A DNA stretch of 64,000 nucleotides from Ilumatobacter coccineus YM16-304 (GCF_000348785.1 NC_020520.1:3596001-3660000), one strand, 5' to 3'; numbered from the stretch's first letter, positions 16,475 to 24,843 are shown. Notes: generated by a model not told the origin, from the sequence alone. Numbers and translations are program-made.

Positions 16475-17211
16475 GATCCCACCTCGCGCCGGTCGCTGCG
16501 TTCGACGTTCGCCGAGACGAAGTACTCCGCTAGCCACTCGGCCGGCTCGACCGTGGATTCGTCGAGAATCGGCGCGACCCCGTCACCCGCCTGGAACTGG
16601 CTGACGTGACAGCGGATGGCGTCGCGTTTGGCCGCTGCCGCCGAGGGGCCGAGATCCAACGCGACGAGCTCGCAGCCGTCGAACACGTCGCTCGAACGCC
16701 AGTGCCACGTCCAGAACAGCGAGAACACGAGCGTTGCCGACCGCGCGTCCGCCACCGCCAGTGCTGCACGTCCACACGCCTCGTGGTCCGGGTGTCCGTC
16801 GTTCGTCCAAGTCGTCACGACGAGATCGTCGGGTCGGACGATGTCGAGTAGGGCGTCGACGAGCGCCGACTCGTGTTCCGACACCCGGCCGTCGGGCAAC
16901 CCGAGTCGGTGGGTCGCCGACGGCGCCACGTTCAACTCGCGAAGCGCTGCACGTTGCTCCGATCGTCGGGTCGCTGCCAATGCGGGGTCGCCTGCAGGGT
17001 CGTACGCCGCGTCGCCGTCGGTGACCGCGACCACGATCACGTCGAGCCCGCGGGCGCGCTGCGTTGCGATGAGCCCGCCCGACGAGAGTGACTCGTCGTC
17101 GGGGTGCGGTGCGACAACGACGGTGCGGCGAGCGGGTGGCGTCCACGGGCGCGCTGCGGCCAGCGTGGTCGACCAACGATCTGCCAGCGTCGACATCGAG
17201 CTCGTCGTCAT
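16471..17211 (-). CDS. PIG-L family N-acetylglucosamine-type deacetylase
   Basis: A 246-residue LmbE/PIG-L protein. The zinc motif PHPDDE lies at residues 35-40, and the second metal site is in WTNDGHPDHEACGRAA. Family members deacetylate GlcNAc-linked substrates, for example MshB and BshB in thiol biosynthesis. The companions here (GT2, acyl-CoA dehydrogenase-like protein, NodS-like methyltransferase) do not match mycothiol genes, so the substrate is probably a different amino-sugar conjugate. ATG 17211 overlaps the GT2 stop by 4 bp. Confidence 0.88.
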   Translation of the reverse strand: MTTSSMSTLADRWSTTLAAARPWTPPARRTVVVAPHPDDESLSSGGLIATQRARGLDVIVVAVTDGDAAYDPAGDPALAATRRSEQRAALRELNVAPSATHRLGLPDGRVSEHESALVDALLDIVRPDDLVVTTWTNDGHPDHEACGRAALAVADARSATLVFSLFWTWHWRSSDVFDGCELVALDLGPSAAAAKRDAIRCHVSQFQAGDGVAPILDESTVEPAEWLAEYFVSANVERSDRREVGS

Positions 17212-17918
17212 GCAACCGGCTCGATCGACGCGTCGAGTGCAGCGAGGTTGGCGGCAAAGCCGTTCGGAGCTCGGCCTCGGATCCGTGCGCTCGTCGTGAC
17301 GCACAACGACGTCGTCGACTCGACCGGCCCGAAGAGCCGGAGGCGGTTCCACAGGTCGTGATCTTCCCCGGTCGCCAGCGCGTTCCACTCTCCGACCGCC
17401 AGGAAGGCGTCGGCTCGGAAGCCGAGGTTCGCGCCGTGCACGTGAGGATGGGAGCCGTCGTCGCCTCGTTCGTACGAACGCTCGAACGACTCGACCAGCG
17501 CGAGGCTGGTCGATTCGTAGCGCAGTCGGACGATGCCGGCGACGGCGACCACACCGCGGGCGGCGAGTTCGAGTTGCCTCGTCAACCAGTCGGGGTCGAC
17601 CGTGGTGTCGGCGTCGGTGTTGGCCATCCACACGCGACTCGGATCGTCGACGAGATCGGACAGCACACAGCGAGCACCGAATTGACGCGCCGCCCCGGCG
17701 TTGCCGCGATCGGTCTCGATGACGACATCGCCAGCGCGACCGGCGAGTCGATCGAGCGCTCGCCGCACGGTGTCGTCCCGGCATCGGTCGGCGACGACGA
17801 CCACGGTCGACCGCACGTCGGCGGGGAGCTGTGAGCGGGCGATGTTGATGCTGTCGAGGCAGTCGCCGATCGATGCTGCTTCATCTCTGGCGGGAACCAC
17901 GACGGCGATGTGCGACAT
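17208..17918 (-). CDS. Glycosyltransferase family 2 protein
   Basis: A 236-residue GT-A fold enzyme beginning SHIAVVVPARDEAASIGDCLDS, with the nucleotide-sugar/metal site in WMANTDADTTV and the acceptor region GEDHDLWNRL. It is probably cytoplasmic, since no membrane helices are visible. ATG 17918 is chosen because homology starts there; the frame runs on to 18134 only because the palindrome at 18040 is open in that frame. It is the first gene of the nine-gene overlapping operon. Confidence 0.87.
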   Translation of the reverse strand: MSHIAVVVPARDEAASIGDCLDSINIARSQLPADVRSTVVVVADRCRDDTVRRALDRLAGRAGDVVIETDRGNAGAARQFGARCVLSDLVDDPSRVWMANTDADTTVDPDWLTRQLELAARGVVAVAGIVRLRYESTSLALVESFERSYERGDDGSHPHVHGANLGFRADAFLAVGEWNALATGEDHDLWNRLRLFGPVESTTSLCVTTSARIRGRAPNGFAANLAALDASIEPVA

Positions 17919-18039
17919 CGTCGGGGCGGGTTGGTGACGGCGCGGGGGGAAACGCATGACCGGTGAGTACCCCGCCCGGCACGTTTTGATCGATCGAATG
18001 AAACCGACAGCTTCCGGGTACGTCCACGAGGTGATCCGC

Positions 18040-18074
18040 ACCGGACGGTTTGTCTCAGAGACAAACCGTCCGGT
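18040..18074. repeat. Perfect 35-bp palindrome, copy 2
   Basis: Two perfect 17-bp arms (ACCGGACGGTTTGTCTC and complement) flank a single A. It shares its arm sequence with the 39-bp palindrome at 7576-7614. It sits between the divergent GT2-led operon and the leader ORF/membrane protein pair, where a terminator is not expected. Confidence 0.85.
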
Positions 18075-18101
18075 CACCGACCGACCAGACAGGAGCGTGA
18101 C

Positions 18102-18149
18102 ATGCAACATCGCCATCGACCCATCGACCGCCACGTCGAGCTGTCGTGA
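18102..18149 (+). CDS. 15-codon leader ORF coupled to the next gene
   Basis: ATG 18102 follows a good ribosome binding site (CAGGAG, about 6 nt upstream) and encodes MQHRHRPIDRHVELS. Its TGA overlaps the GTG start of the following membrane protein by 4 bp (GTGA). No strong binding site precedes that GTG, so translation of the short ORF probably feeds the next gene. The peptide is His/Arg-rich. Confidence 0.5.
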   Translation: MQHRHRPIDRHVELS

Positions 18150-18388
18150 CCGGCGCGAGCGCTGTCGTCATCGTGCTGACGGTGATCGTCGCCGGTGCGG
18201 CCATCGTGTGGTTCATGGCGACGAAGCGGCATCCGGAGCGCACGGCTGGGCATTCCGATGCGCCGCCGACCACGACGTCGGACGAGCTCTACGACGGGGC
18301 CGACCGTCCCGCCGGCCCCGACGCCGAGGTCATGGATCCCGATCTCCTCGGCGGCGACGGTCGACCGCCGCGTGCCGACGACGCCTGA
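18146..18388 (+). CDS. Small single-pass membrane protein (80 aa)
   Basis: The N-terminus is one hydrophobic segment (SAVVIVLTVIVAGAAIVWFMA), followed by a KR anchor and an acidic, proline-rich, disordered cytoplasmic tail (about 50 residues ending DGRPPRADDA). No family is recognised. GTG 18146 overlaps the stop of the 15-codon leader ORF. It lies downstream of the 35-bp palindrome and opposite the sigma/glyco operon. Confidence 0.65.
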   Translation: MTGASAVVIVLTVIVAGAAIVWFMATKRHPERTAGHSDAPPTTTSDELYDGADRPAGPDAEVMDPDLLGGDGRPPRADDA

Positions 18389-18435
18389 CGCCGTCGGCGC
18401 CATCCGGCACCTCCGGCTCGCCTGCGAGCGAGTGT

Positions 18436-19014
18436 TCAGGAGTCGGCGGACGAGAACACCGACACGATCTTCGTGTTGAACGCCGGCAGATCGTCGGGGT
18501 TTCGACTCGTGATCAGCGAGTTCGAACCGTGCGTACACACGACGACCTCTTCGTCGACCCACTCACCGCCTGCGTTCTCGATGTCGGTGCGCAAGCTGGA
18601 CCAACTCGTGAGACGACGTCCGTCGACCAGGCCCGCCTCCACCAGGGTCCACGGGGCGTGGCAGATGGCAGCGACCGGTTTACCGGCGTCGAAGAACGAC
18701 GTGATGAAGCGAAGCGCCGCCTCGTCCATCCGCAACGCGTCCGGGTTCGCAACCCCACCGGGGAGCACCAACGCGTCGTAGTCACGCACGTCGGCGTCGC
18801 TGGTCGCGACGGTCGCTTGGAACACGTCGGCTTTGTCGAGGTGATCGAAACCCTGTACGTCGCCCGTCTCGATCGCCACCAGCACGGGCGTCCCGCCCGC
18901 TTGCTCGATGGCATCCCACGGCTTGGTCAACTCGACCTGCTCGACTCCCTCGTTCGCAGTGACGAACGCGATCGTCTTGCCGTTCAGTGGTTCAGCTGAG
19001 GTGTTGTTGCTCAT
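18436..19014 (-). CDS. DJ-1/PfpI family protein (YhbO/PfpI-like stress protein)
   Basis: A 192-residue class I glutamine amidotransferase-like protein. The nucleophile elbow AAICHAPW places the reactive Cys at residue 118 and His at 119; an acidic residue in ANEGVEQVEL matches the PfpI triad. Family members repair glycated or methylglyoxal-damaged macromolecules or act as chaperones and proteases under stress. It is preceded by TTGGAG about 10 nt before the ATG. Its stress role suits the surrounding island. Confidence 0.9.
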   Translation of the reverse strand: MSNNTSAEPLNGKTIAFVTANEGVEQVELTKPWDAIEQAGGTPVLVAIETGDVQGFDHLDKADVFQATVATSDADVRDYDALVLPGGVANPDALRMDEAALRFITSFFDAGKPVAAICHAPWTLVEAGLVDGRRLTSWSSLRTDIENAGGEWVDEEVVVCTHGSNSLITSRNPDDLPAFNTKIVSVFSSADS

Positions 19015-19145
19015 GTTGTTTCGACTCCAATCTGTTGGGCCGCAGTTGCGGCGTTCGATGTTGAACTCGGATTCCGAAGCGGTACCCGGTTCCAGTGATT
19101 TGATGCGTGACGCAGGTTCCGTTGCGGAGGCCTCGCTCCTTGCGT

Positions 19146-19865
19146 TCAGGCGATGAAGGAGACGTCGGCGATGTCGCCGCGCCCCGTCGCGAGCATTGCG
19201 TTGAGCTGATCGATCACCGGTTGCGCCGGGCGCGTCCAGAACTCGATCGCCAGTGTGAGCGACCCGCCCTCGTCGGGGGTCAGTCGTGTGACCTTGATCG
19301 GCGGAAGCGCGAGCGTCTGGATCTCGGAGAGCACCGCCGCACCGTCACCTGACGGGTTGACCTCGACGACCAATGTGGCCGGAGCGTGGCGTCGAGCATC
19401 GACCCAGTTCGAGAGCGGCTTGAGCACGGCGAGGGCGACGAGCGCGATGGTCGTCGCGACGGCTGCGGCGATCCAGAACCCGACGCCGCTCGCCAGTCCG
19501 ACGGCGGCAGCGGTCCAGAGCGACGTCGCGGTCGTGATGCCGCGCACCGTGCCTCGGTGTTTGAGGATGGCTCCGCCACCGATGAACCCGACGCCCGGCG
19601 CCACATACGAGGCGATGCGAGACACGTCGACGGTGACGTTGTTCGAGCCGCCGTCGGTGATGAAGTCGTCGAACGCCCCGACCGAGATGACACCGAAGAG
19701 GGCGGCGCCGACGCTGAGCAGCAGGTGCGTGCGAAAGCCCGCGTCCTGGCCGGCGTACTCGCGCTCGAGACCCACCGCTCCTCCGAGCAGTGCGCCGACG
19801 CCGAGCCGCAGCACGATCTCCCAGACGCCGAGGTCACTCATGGCGACCCGTCTGGTGTCTCGCAC
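19146..19865 (-). CDS. MgtC/SapB family membrane protein
   Basis: A 239-residue protein. The N-terminal 130 residues form the MgtC membrane domain with the signature ALLGGAVGLEREYAGQDAGFRTHLLLSVGAALF and GVGFIGGGAILKHRGTVRGITTATSLW. A soluble ACT-like C-terminal domain follows (about residues 165-239). Family members support growth in low magnesium or acid and modulate ATP synthase. GTG 19865 has GGAG five bases upstream; ATG 19841 is an alternative start. Confidence 0.88.
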   Translation of the reverse strand: MRDTRRVAMSDLGVWEIVLRLGVGALLGGAVGLEREYAGQDAGFRTHLLLSVGAALFGVISVGAFDDFITDGGSNNVTVDVSRIASYVAPGVGFIGGGAILKHRGTVRGITTATSLWTAAAVGLASGVGFWIAAAVATTIALVALAVLKPLSNWVDARRHAPATLVVEVNPSGDGAAVLSEIQTLALPPIKVTRLTPDEGGSLTLAIEFWTRPAQPVIDQLNAMLATGRGDIADVSFIA

Positions 19866-19914
19866 TCACGGTGGCTCCGCGTCGGCGGTTCGTGGCTGCT
19901 CGTCCGGTCGTGGC

Positions 19915-20151
19915 TCAGCCGGTGGTGCTGATGCGATCGGCGGCTGCGTCGCCGACGTCGTCGATCTTGCCGGTGACTTCGCTCACGGCGGTGTCGGCCA
20001 CCTGACCGATGTTGCTCTTCACCTCGTCGACGACCGGTTTGGTCTTGCTCTTCACGCTCGAGGTGATCTGTGCCCGCTGCTTCTCGCTGAGTCCGGCGCC
20101 CACGGCAAAGCCGAGCACGCCACCCATCACGAGACCCTTCAAGAACTTCAC
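19915..20151 (-). CDS. YtxH-like small membrane-associated protein
   Basis: A 78-residue protein with a short hydrophobic N-terminus (VKFLKGLVMGGVLGFAVGAGL) followed by a Lys/Asp/Val-rich amphipathic helix region (SVKSKTKPVVDEVKSNIGQVADTAVSEV) resembling YtxH and LEA-like stress proteins. GTG 20151 overlaps the stop of the preceding gene by 4 bp (GTGA), so both are made from the SigB/F-type promoter at 20526-20552. Confidence 0.65.
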   Translation of the reverse strand: MKFLKGLVMGGVLGFAVGAGLSEKQRAQITSSVKSKTKPVVDEVKSNIGQVADTAVSEVTGKIDDVGDAAADRISTTG

Positions 20152-20516
20152 GCCGCCACCTTCAGGTCGGTCTGCGCACTGGGCGCAGCGTCGCGGCCGC
20201 GGTACCACGTGAGGGCACCGGCGAGTCCGAGGATCATGAGCACCGAAACGAGCGCTCCCTTGGGATGGCTGGCCACGAAACGACCGCTTCGGCGAGCGGT
20301 GCGAGCGACGAAGCGTCCACTGACGACGGTCGCGGTGCCAGCGGCATCGGCGAGATCGGTGGCGGCGTCGACGACGGACGAGCCAGCTCCCTCGACCGAA
20401 TCGATCACGTTCGACAGGTCAATGCTGCTCACGTCGATCGTGTCGACGGTTGATCTGACAGCGTCTGCAACGCCGCCAAGCTTGTTCGAGAGTGTGTCGG
20501 CGGAAAGTGTGTCCAT
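20148..20516 (-). CDS. Putative stress-induced single-pass membrane protein (122 aa)
   Basis: No named family is recognised. The N-terminal 75 residues are an amphipathic, Val/Asp/Ser-rich region (LGGVADAVRSTVDTIDVSSIDL). A basic stretch follows (GRFVARTARRSGRFVASHPKG), then one membrane helix (ALVSVLMILGLAGALTWY). The gene begins 9 nt after a GGGTAC -10 box with GTTT 15 nt further up, so its mRNA is probably leaderless and made by a SigB/F-type sigma factor such as the one at 12690-13397. Confidence 0.65.
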   Translation of the reverse strand: MDTLSADTLSNKLGGVADAVRSTVDTIDVSSIDLSNVIDSVEGAGSSVVDAATDLADAAGTATVVSGRFVARTARRSGRFVASHPKGALVSVLMILGLAGALTWYRGRDAAPSAQTDLKVAA

Positions 20517-20525
20517 GACAGATCA

Positions 20526-20552
20526 GTACCCGGATGAGGCGCGATCAAACCC
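20526..20552 (-). promoter_or_regulatory. SigB/SigF-type promoter
   Basis: On the minus strand the sequence reads GGGTTT, 15 nt, then GGGTAC, a close match to the actinobacterial SigF/SigB consensus GTTT-N14-17-GGGTAT. The -10 ends 9 nt before ATG 20516, placing the start site about 2-4 nt before the codon. Confidence 0.65.
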
Positions 20553-20630
20553 GTCGAGCCGGTGGCACGAGCACTCGCGGCACCGTCGGAGCACCCGATC
20601 GAGGGCGGCGTTTCGACCGATCCGACGGCG

Positions 20631-21797
20631 TCAGGACCAGATGGAGAGGCGCGTCGATGGATCGAAGAAGTGCATGTTCTCCGTTGCCACGGCGACCGCC
20701 ACCTCGTCACGCATCCGGGCCCGAGACCGCGGGTTGAAGCGACCGACGGCGTTCGATCCGCTGTCGGACTCTTCGACGGCGTCGGGGTCGCCGGAGTCGA
20801 CCGTGCGGGCGTCGATGTTGAAGTGCACCATGATCTCCGAACCGAGCGCCTCGGTGAGCGACACCGTCGACTCGAGCGTTCGGCCGGTCACGTCGTGCGA
20901 CACCATCGATGCATCCTCGAAGTCCTCGGGCCGGATACCGATGATGACGTTGCCGAGGTGGTTTCTCAGCGCTGGCCGCGCGCCGAACACCTCGTCGCCG
21001 ATCGTGAGGCTCTGGCTGCCGATGCGAACCACGCCGCTGCCGTCGTCGGCCATGTCGATCGTTGCTTCGTACAGGTTCATCGAGGGCGACCCGATGAACG
21101 CAGCGACGAAGACGTTGTCGGGGCGGTCGTAGAGGTTCTGCGGCGTGTCGACCTGCTGGAGGTAACCGTCCTTGAGCACCGCCACTCGGTCGCCCATCGT
21201 CATCGCTTCGACCTGGTCGTGGGTGACGTACACGGTGGTGACCGCGAGCTCACGCTGCAACGCCGCGATCTCGGCACGCATCTGCACACGCAACTTCGCA
21301 TCGAGGTTCGACAACGGCTCATCCATCAAGAACGCCGCCGGCTGACGCACGATCGCCCGACCCATCGCCACACGCTGACGCTGACCGCCCGACAACTGGC
21401 CGGGCTTACGATCGAGATTCGCGTCGAGCTCGAGGATCTTCGACGCATGCCGCACACGACGATCGATCTCGTCCTTGGGCACCTTCGCCAACTTCAACGC
21501 AAAACCGATGTTGTCGTACACCGTCATGTGCGGATAGAGCGCATAGTTCTGGAACACCATGGCGATGTCGCGGTCCTTCGGCTCCACGTCGTTGACGACC
21601 TTGTCGCCGATCTTCATCTCGCCACCCGAGATCGACTCGAGCCCCGCGATCATCCGCAACGCCGTCGACTTACCGCAACCCGACGGCCCCACCAACACCA
21701 GGAACTCCTTGTCGGCGATCTCGAGGTCGAGGTCGTGGATGGCGTGATAGCCGTTCTCGTAGATCTTGTCGATCCCATTGAGTTGCACGGTTGCCAT
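20631..21797 (-). CDS. ABC sugar transporter ATP-binding protein (MsmX/UgpC type)
   Basis: A 388-residue CUT1-type ATPase. Walker A is GPSGCGKST, the signature is [17 protein letters not shown], Walker B ends in [11 protein letters not shown] and the switch is VTHDQ. The C-terminal 120 residues form the MalK-type regulatory OB domain ([13 protein letters not shown]). It powers the importer encoded upstream. ATG 21797 is preferred because AAGGAG lies 8 nt before it; ATG 21803 is too close to that site. Confidence 0.92.
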   Translation of the reverse strand: MATVQLNGIDKIYENGYHAIHDLDLEIADKEFLVLVGPSGCGKSTALRMIAGLESISGGEMKIGDKVVNDVEPKDRDIAMVFQNYALYPHMTVYDNIGFALKLAKVPKDEIDRRVRHASKILELDANLDRKPGQLSGGQRQRVAMGRAIVRQPAAFLMDEPLSNLDAKLRVQMRAEIAALQRELAVTTVYVTHDQVEAMTMGDRVAVLKDGYLQQVDTPQNLYDRPDNVFVAAFIGSPSMNLYEATIDMADDGSGVVRIGSQSLTIGDEVFGARPALRNHLGNVIIGIRPEDFEDASMVSHDVTGRTLESTVSLTEALGSEIMVHFNIDARTVDSGDPDAVEESDSGSNAVGRFNPRSRARMRDEVAVAVATENMHFFDPSTRLSIWS

Positions 21798-21874
21798 CGT
21801 CATGGCTCCTTCTTGGTCAGGCGTCGGATGACGCATCCAGTGAGTGTGTGAGACACGCGGTGAGCGGCGAGTCG

Positions 21875-22924
21875 TCAGGCGTCGGCAGTCGCCGTCGACC
21901 GAGCACCGCACGATTCCCTGATCACGATCCGTCCGTCGACATGTTGCGACGTGACGGTCTCGCCGGCGATCTGGCGGTTGAGCTTGTCGATCAGCACGCC
22001 GATGCCGTCGGCGAGTCCCTGGTCGATCGTGGTGAGCGGCGATCGCGCATACTGCGCCATCTGGATGTTGTCGAAGCCGACCATCGCGACATCATCCGGC
22101 ACCGAGATACCTTGCCTGAAGAACTCGTGCTGTGCCGCCATCGCGACTGCGTCGCTGTACGCCACGAAGACACCGTCGATGGCCCGATCGGCGTCGAGAA
22201 TCTCTCCGACGGCGGCAGCGGCAGACACGTTCTGGACCGCATCGCTGGCGCTCACGACGATGGAGTCGTCGACGGCGATGTCGGCCTCTCGCAGTGCGTC
22301 GCAGTAGCCCTGATACCGCTGGAAGCCCTCGGATCGAGGGTCGTCGAGATCGCCCGAGATCAACGCGATCCGACGGCGGCCTCCGGCGATGAGATGCGCT
22401 GTGGCCTCGCGGGCCAGCTTCACGTTGTCGACCCCGACGGCGCAGTACGCCCGGTCGGTGGCCGGCGGCATCCACACGGCGAGGGGAATTCCGGCCTCCG
22501 CCGCTTCGACGAGCACGGAGTCGTCGAGGCCGAAGCCGAGCTGGATGTAACCGTCGACGAGGCCAGACCGATGCAGCGACAGGTCGACCGACTTCGAGTG
22601 CGAGACGAGCATGTCGAGGTCGGCGTTCCCGAGCGCGCTTCCGACCGTCGCCAGGAACTCCAGCAGAAACGGATTCGTCAGGGAGCTCGTACTCCCGGGG
22701 TCGACGAAGGGAACGTGCACCGCGACGAGCCCGGTTCGCTGCAGACGGAGCGCCCGCGCCTGGCGCTGCATGACGTAACCCAACTCGGTCGCCGCCTCCA
22801 GCACACGGCTGCGCGTCCCCTCGGCGACCGACGGGTCGAGCTTGAGCGCACGCGACACCGTGGCGATCGACACGTTCGCGTGCCGAGCGACAGCCTCCAT
22901 CGTGACGGGACGAGTGCGTTGCAT
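21875..22924 (-). CDS. LacI-family transcriptional regulator of the sugar locus
   Basis: A 349-residue repressor. The N-terminal helix-turn-helix is [21 protein letters not shown] with the hinge helix near residues 48-60, followed by a periplasmic-binding-like sugar domain. Its start directly abuts the stop codon of the permease gene (no gap). The likely targets are the two TGTAATCGATTACA palindromes at 26278-26291 and 26344-26357, which have the central CG typical of LacI operators. Confidence 0.92.
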   Translation of the reverse strand: MQRTRPVTMEAVARHANVSIATVSRALKLDPSVAEGTRSRVLEAATELGYVMQRQARALRLQRTGLVAVHVPFVDPGSTSSLTNPFLLEFLATVGSALGNADLDMLVSHSKSVDLSLHRSGLVDGYIQLGFGLDDSVLVEAAEAGIPLAVWMPPATDRAYCAVGVDNVKLAREATAHLIAGGRRRIALISGDLDDPRSEGFQRYQGYCDALREADIAVDDSIVVSASDAVQNVSAAAAVGEILDADRAIDGVFVAYSDAVAMAAQHEFFRQGISVPDDVAMVGFDNIQMAQYARSPLTTIDQGLADGIGVLIDKLNRQIAGETVTSQHVDGRIVIRESCGARSTATADA

Positions 22925-23740
22925 CTACTTCACCGAGCCGCTGGAGATACCCGAAACGATGTGTCGTTGCATGACGAGATAGAAGAGCAGGATCGGAAGG
23001 GTGGCCAGCAGGACCCCGGCCATGGCCAGTCCGAGCTCGGTCGTGAACTGCCCGAAGAACGTCACCGTTTCCAAGGGCAGCGTACGCGATCCCGATTGCA
23101 GCACGAGCGACGGGAGCAGATAGTCGTTCCAGATCCACAGGCCGTTCAACACGATCACCGTGGCCGTGATCGGCTTCAGCATCGGGAACACCACCTTCCA
23201 GAACACCTGGAACCTCGTGGCGCCGTCGATGATCGCTGCTTCTTCGATCGCGATCGGCACACTCTTGATGTAGCCGTGGTACAAGAAGGTCGACAGCGAC
23301 GTACCGAAGCCGAGGTAGAACAAGATGAGATATCCGCGGCTGTTCAGCAGTTCCAACTGGCCGTAGATGCTCACGAACGGGATCATCAGCGCCTGGAACG
23401 GGATGATCATCGACGCGATGATCAACGCCAGCAGCAAGCGATTGCTGCGGTAGTCGAACCGGGCGAGGTAGTACCCGAACATCGCCGGGAAGATCACCAG
23501 CAACACGCCAGCGCCCACGGTGATGACGAGCGAGTTCGTCACCGCGGACACGAAACTCATCCGGTCGAACGCCGTCTCGAAGTTCTCGGTACCGAAGCTC
23601 TCCGGGAGCGACAACGGACTTCCGACGATCTCGGACTTCGTCTTGAACGAGTTGAGGACGAGCAGCACGAACGGGAAGACCCAGAAGAGTGCGACCACCG
23701 CGGTGAGGAGGAATCGGACGGAGAGGAAACGCTGCTTCAT
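22925..23740 (-). CDS. ABC sugar transporter permease (MalG/UgpE type)
   Basis: A 271-residue inner-membrane protein with six predicted helices and the EAA loop in EEAAIIDGATRFQVFWKVVFPMLKP. It forms half of the translocation pore with the gene just upstream, whose stop overlaps this ATG by 4 bp. Confidence 0.92.
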   Translation of the reverse strand: MKQRFLSVRFLLTAVVALFWVFPFVLLVLNSFKTKSEIVGSPLSLPESFGTENFETAFDRMSFVSAVTNSLVITVGAGVLLVIFPAMFGYYLARFDYRSNRLLLALIIASMIIPFQALMIPFVSIYGQLELLNSRGYLILFYLGFGTSLSTFLYHGYIKSVPIAIEEAAIIDGATRFQVFWKVVFPMLKPITATVIVLNGLWIWNDYLLPSLVLQSGSRTLPLETVTFFGQFTTELGLAMAGVLLATLPILLFYLVMQRHIVSGISSGSVK

Positions 23741-24729
23741 TCGCTGTGCTCGAATCTACGAGAGACGGCAACTTGGATCACCGCGATGACGGCGATGATC
23801 AGGAAGAGGATGACCGCCTTGGCTTGACCGGTCTCGAAGTTCTGGAAGCGGAACGCCTCGAGGAAGATGTTGAGCGGCAGCAACTCGGTCGACCGGAACG
23901 GTCCGCCGTTGGTCAGCGTCAGGTTGACATCGAATGCGAGGAAGGCGTTTCTCAACGCCAGGAACACGCCGACCGTGATCGAGGGGACGATGAGGGGCAG
24001 CTTCACGTAGAAGAGTTGCTGCCACGGCTTGGCACCATCGACCGTCGAGGCTTCGATGACGTCGCTCGATATCGACACCAGTCCGGCGATGTAGATGAGC
24101 ATGAGGTAGCCGGAGAGTTGCCAGACCGTCACGATGACGAGGGCGGCGAGCCCCTTCTTCTCGTCGACCAGCCACGATTGTTCGAGGAAGCCGATGCCGG
24201 TCGACTCACCGACCCAGGTGAACATCTGGCGGAACACGAAGACCCAGATGAACCCGAGGATGACGCCGCCGATGAGATTCGGCGTGAAGAACACCGCTCG
24301 GAAGAAGTTCTGGGCTCTCAGCTTCGACGTGACGAGCAGCGCGAGGCCGAAGGCGATCAGGTTGGAGAAGACGACGACGCCGAGGACGTAGACGAACGTT
24401 CGAGTCATCGTGGCTCGGAACGCTTCGTCACCGAGCGCATCGCTGTAATTCTCGATACCGGTGTACTCGTAGTCCCCCGACGTCACCGAGTCGATGCCGT
24501 TCCAGTTCGTGAACGACAGGACCACGCCGACGAGAAACGGCAGCACGACCACGACAAGGAAGGCGAAGGTCGGGATCGCCGCGAACTTGAGGAACCCGGA
24601 GAGCGGTCTCGCTCCGGCTTCCTTGCTGTAGATGTGCGCTGTCGGCGACTTACTGCGGCTGCTCTTCTTGCTCGCAGCGCCCGCGTCGGCGACGTCGTCC
24701 ACCGCATCGGCGATGATCGGATCTGCCAC
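23737..24729 (-). CDS. ABC sugar transporter permease (MalF/UgpA type)
   Basis: A 330-residue permease. A charged cytoplasmic N-terminus (about 45 residues) precedes six or more membrane helices, and the EAA motif is EASTVDGAKPWQQLFYVKLPLI. GTG 24729 is chosen because AAGGGGAG precedes it; the frame continues upstream without homology. Pairs with the MalG-type permease and follows the solute-binding protein across a hairpin. Confidence 0.92.
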   Translation of the reverse strand: MADPIIADAVDDVADAGAASKKSSRSKSPTAHIYSKEAGARPLSGFLKFAAIPTFAFLVVVVLPFLVGVVLSFTNWNGIDSVTSGDYEYTGIENYSDALGDEAFRATMTRTFVYVLGVVVFSNLIAFGLALLVTSKLRAQNFFRAVFFTPNLIGGVILGFIWVFVFRQMFTWVGESTGIGFLEQSWLVDEKKGLAALVIVTVWQLSGYLMLIYIAGLVSISSDVIEASTVDGAKPWQQLFYVKLPLIVPSITVGVFLALRNAFLAFDVNLTLTNGGPFRSTELLPLNIFLEAFRFQNFETGQAKAVILFLIIAVIAVIQVAVSRRFEHSE

Positions 24730-24768
24730 AACACTCCCCTTCCGTGTCCTCGAGTTGTCATTCGGGCG

Positions 24769-24799
24769 CTCGGGCCGACCTGCGAGAGGTCGGCCCGAG
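24769..24799 (-). terminator. Hairpin between solute-binding protein and permease genes
   Basis: A perfect 13-bp stem (CTCGGGCCGACCT and complement) with a 5-nt loop lies in the 114-bp gap. There is no T-run, so partial termination or mRNA protection is likelier than full termination. Such elements commonly raise binding-protein output over permease output. Confidence 0.6.
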
Positions 24800-24843
24800 A
24801 GCCCCATGATCGTTCACCCGACGAGGTCAGGTGAACGTCGTGA

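Noticed and set aside
17967-18021. GGGTAC motifs on both strands upstream of the nine-gene operon, as SigB/F promoters
   Set aside because: No GTTT-like -35 occurs 13-18 nt upstream of either motif.
17919-18134. N-terminal extension of the glycosyltransferase
   Set aside because: The extension is created by the palindrome being open in both directions (GRFVSETNRPV on each strand); family homology starts at 17918.
21791-23827. 678-residue plus-strand open frame
   Set aside because: Antisense to the LacI and permease genes, rich in His/Arg/Glu, no recognisable domain.
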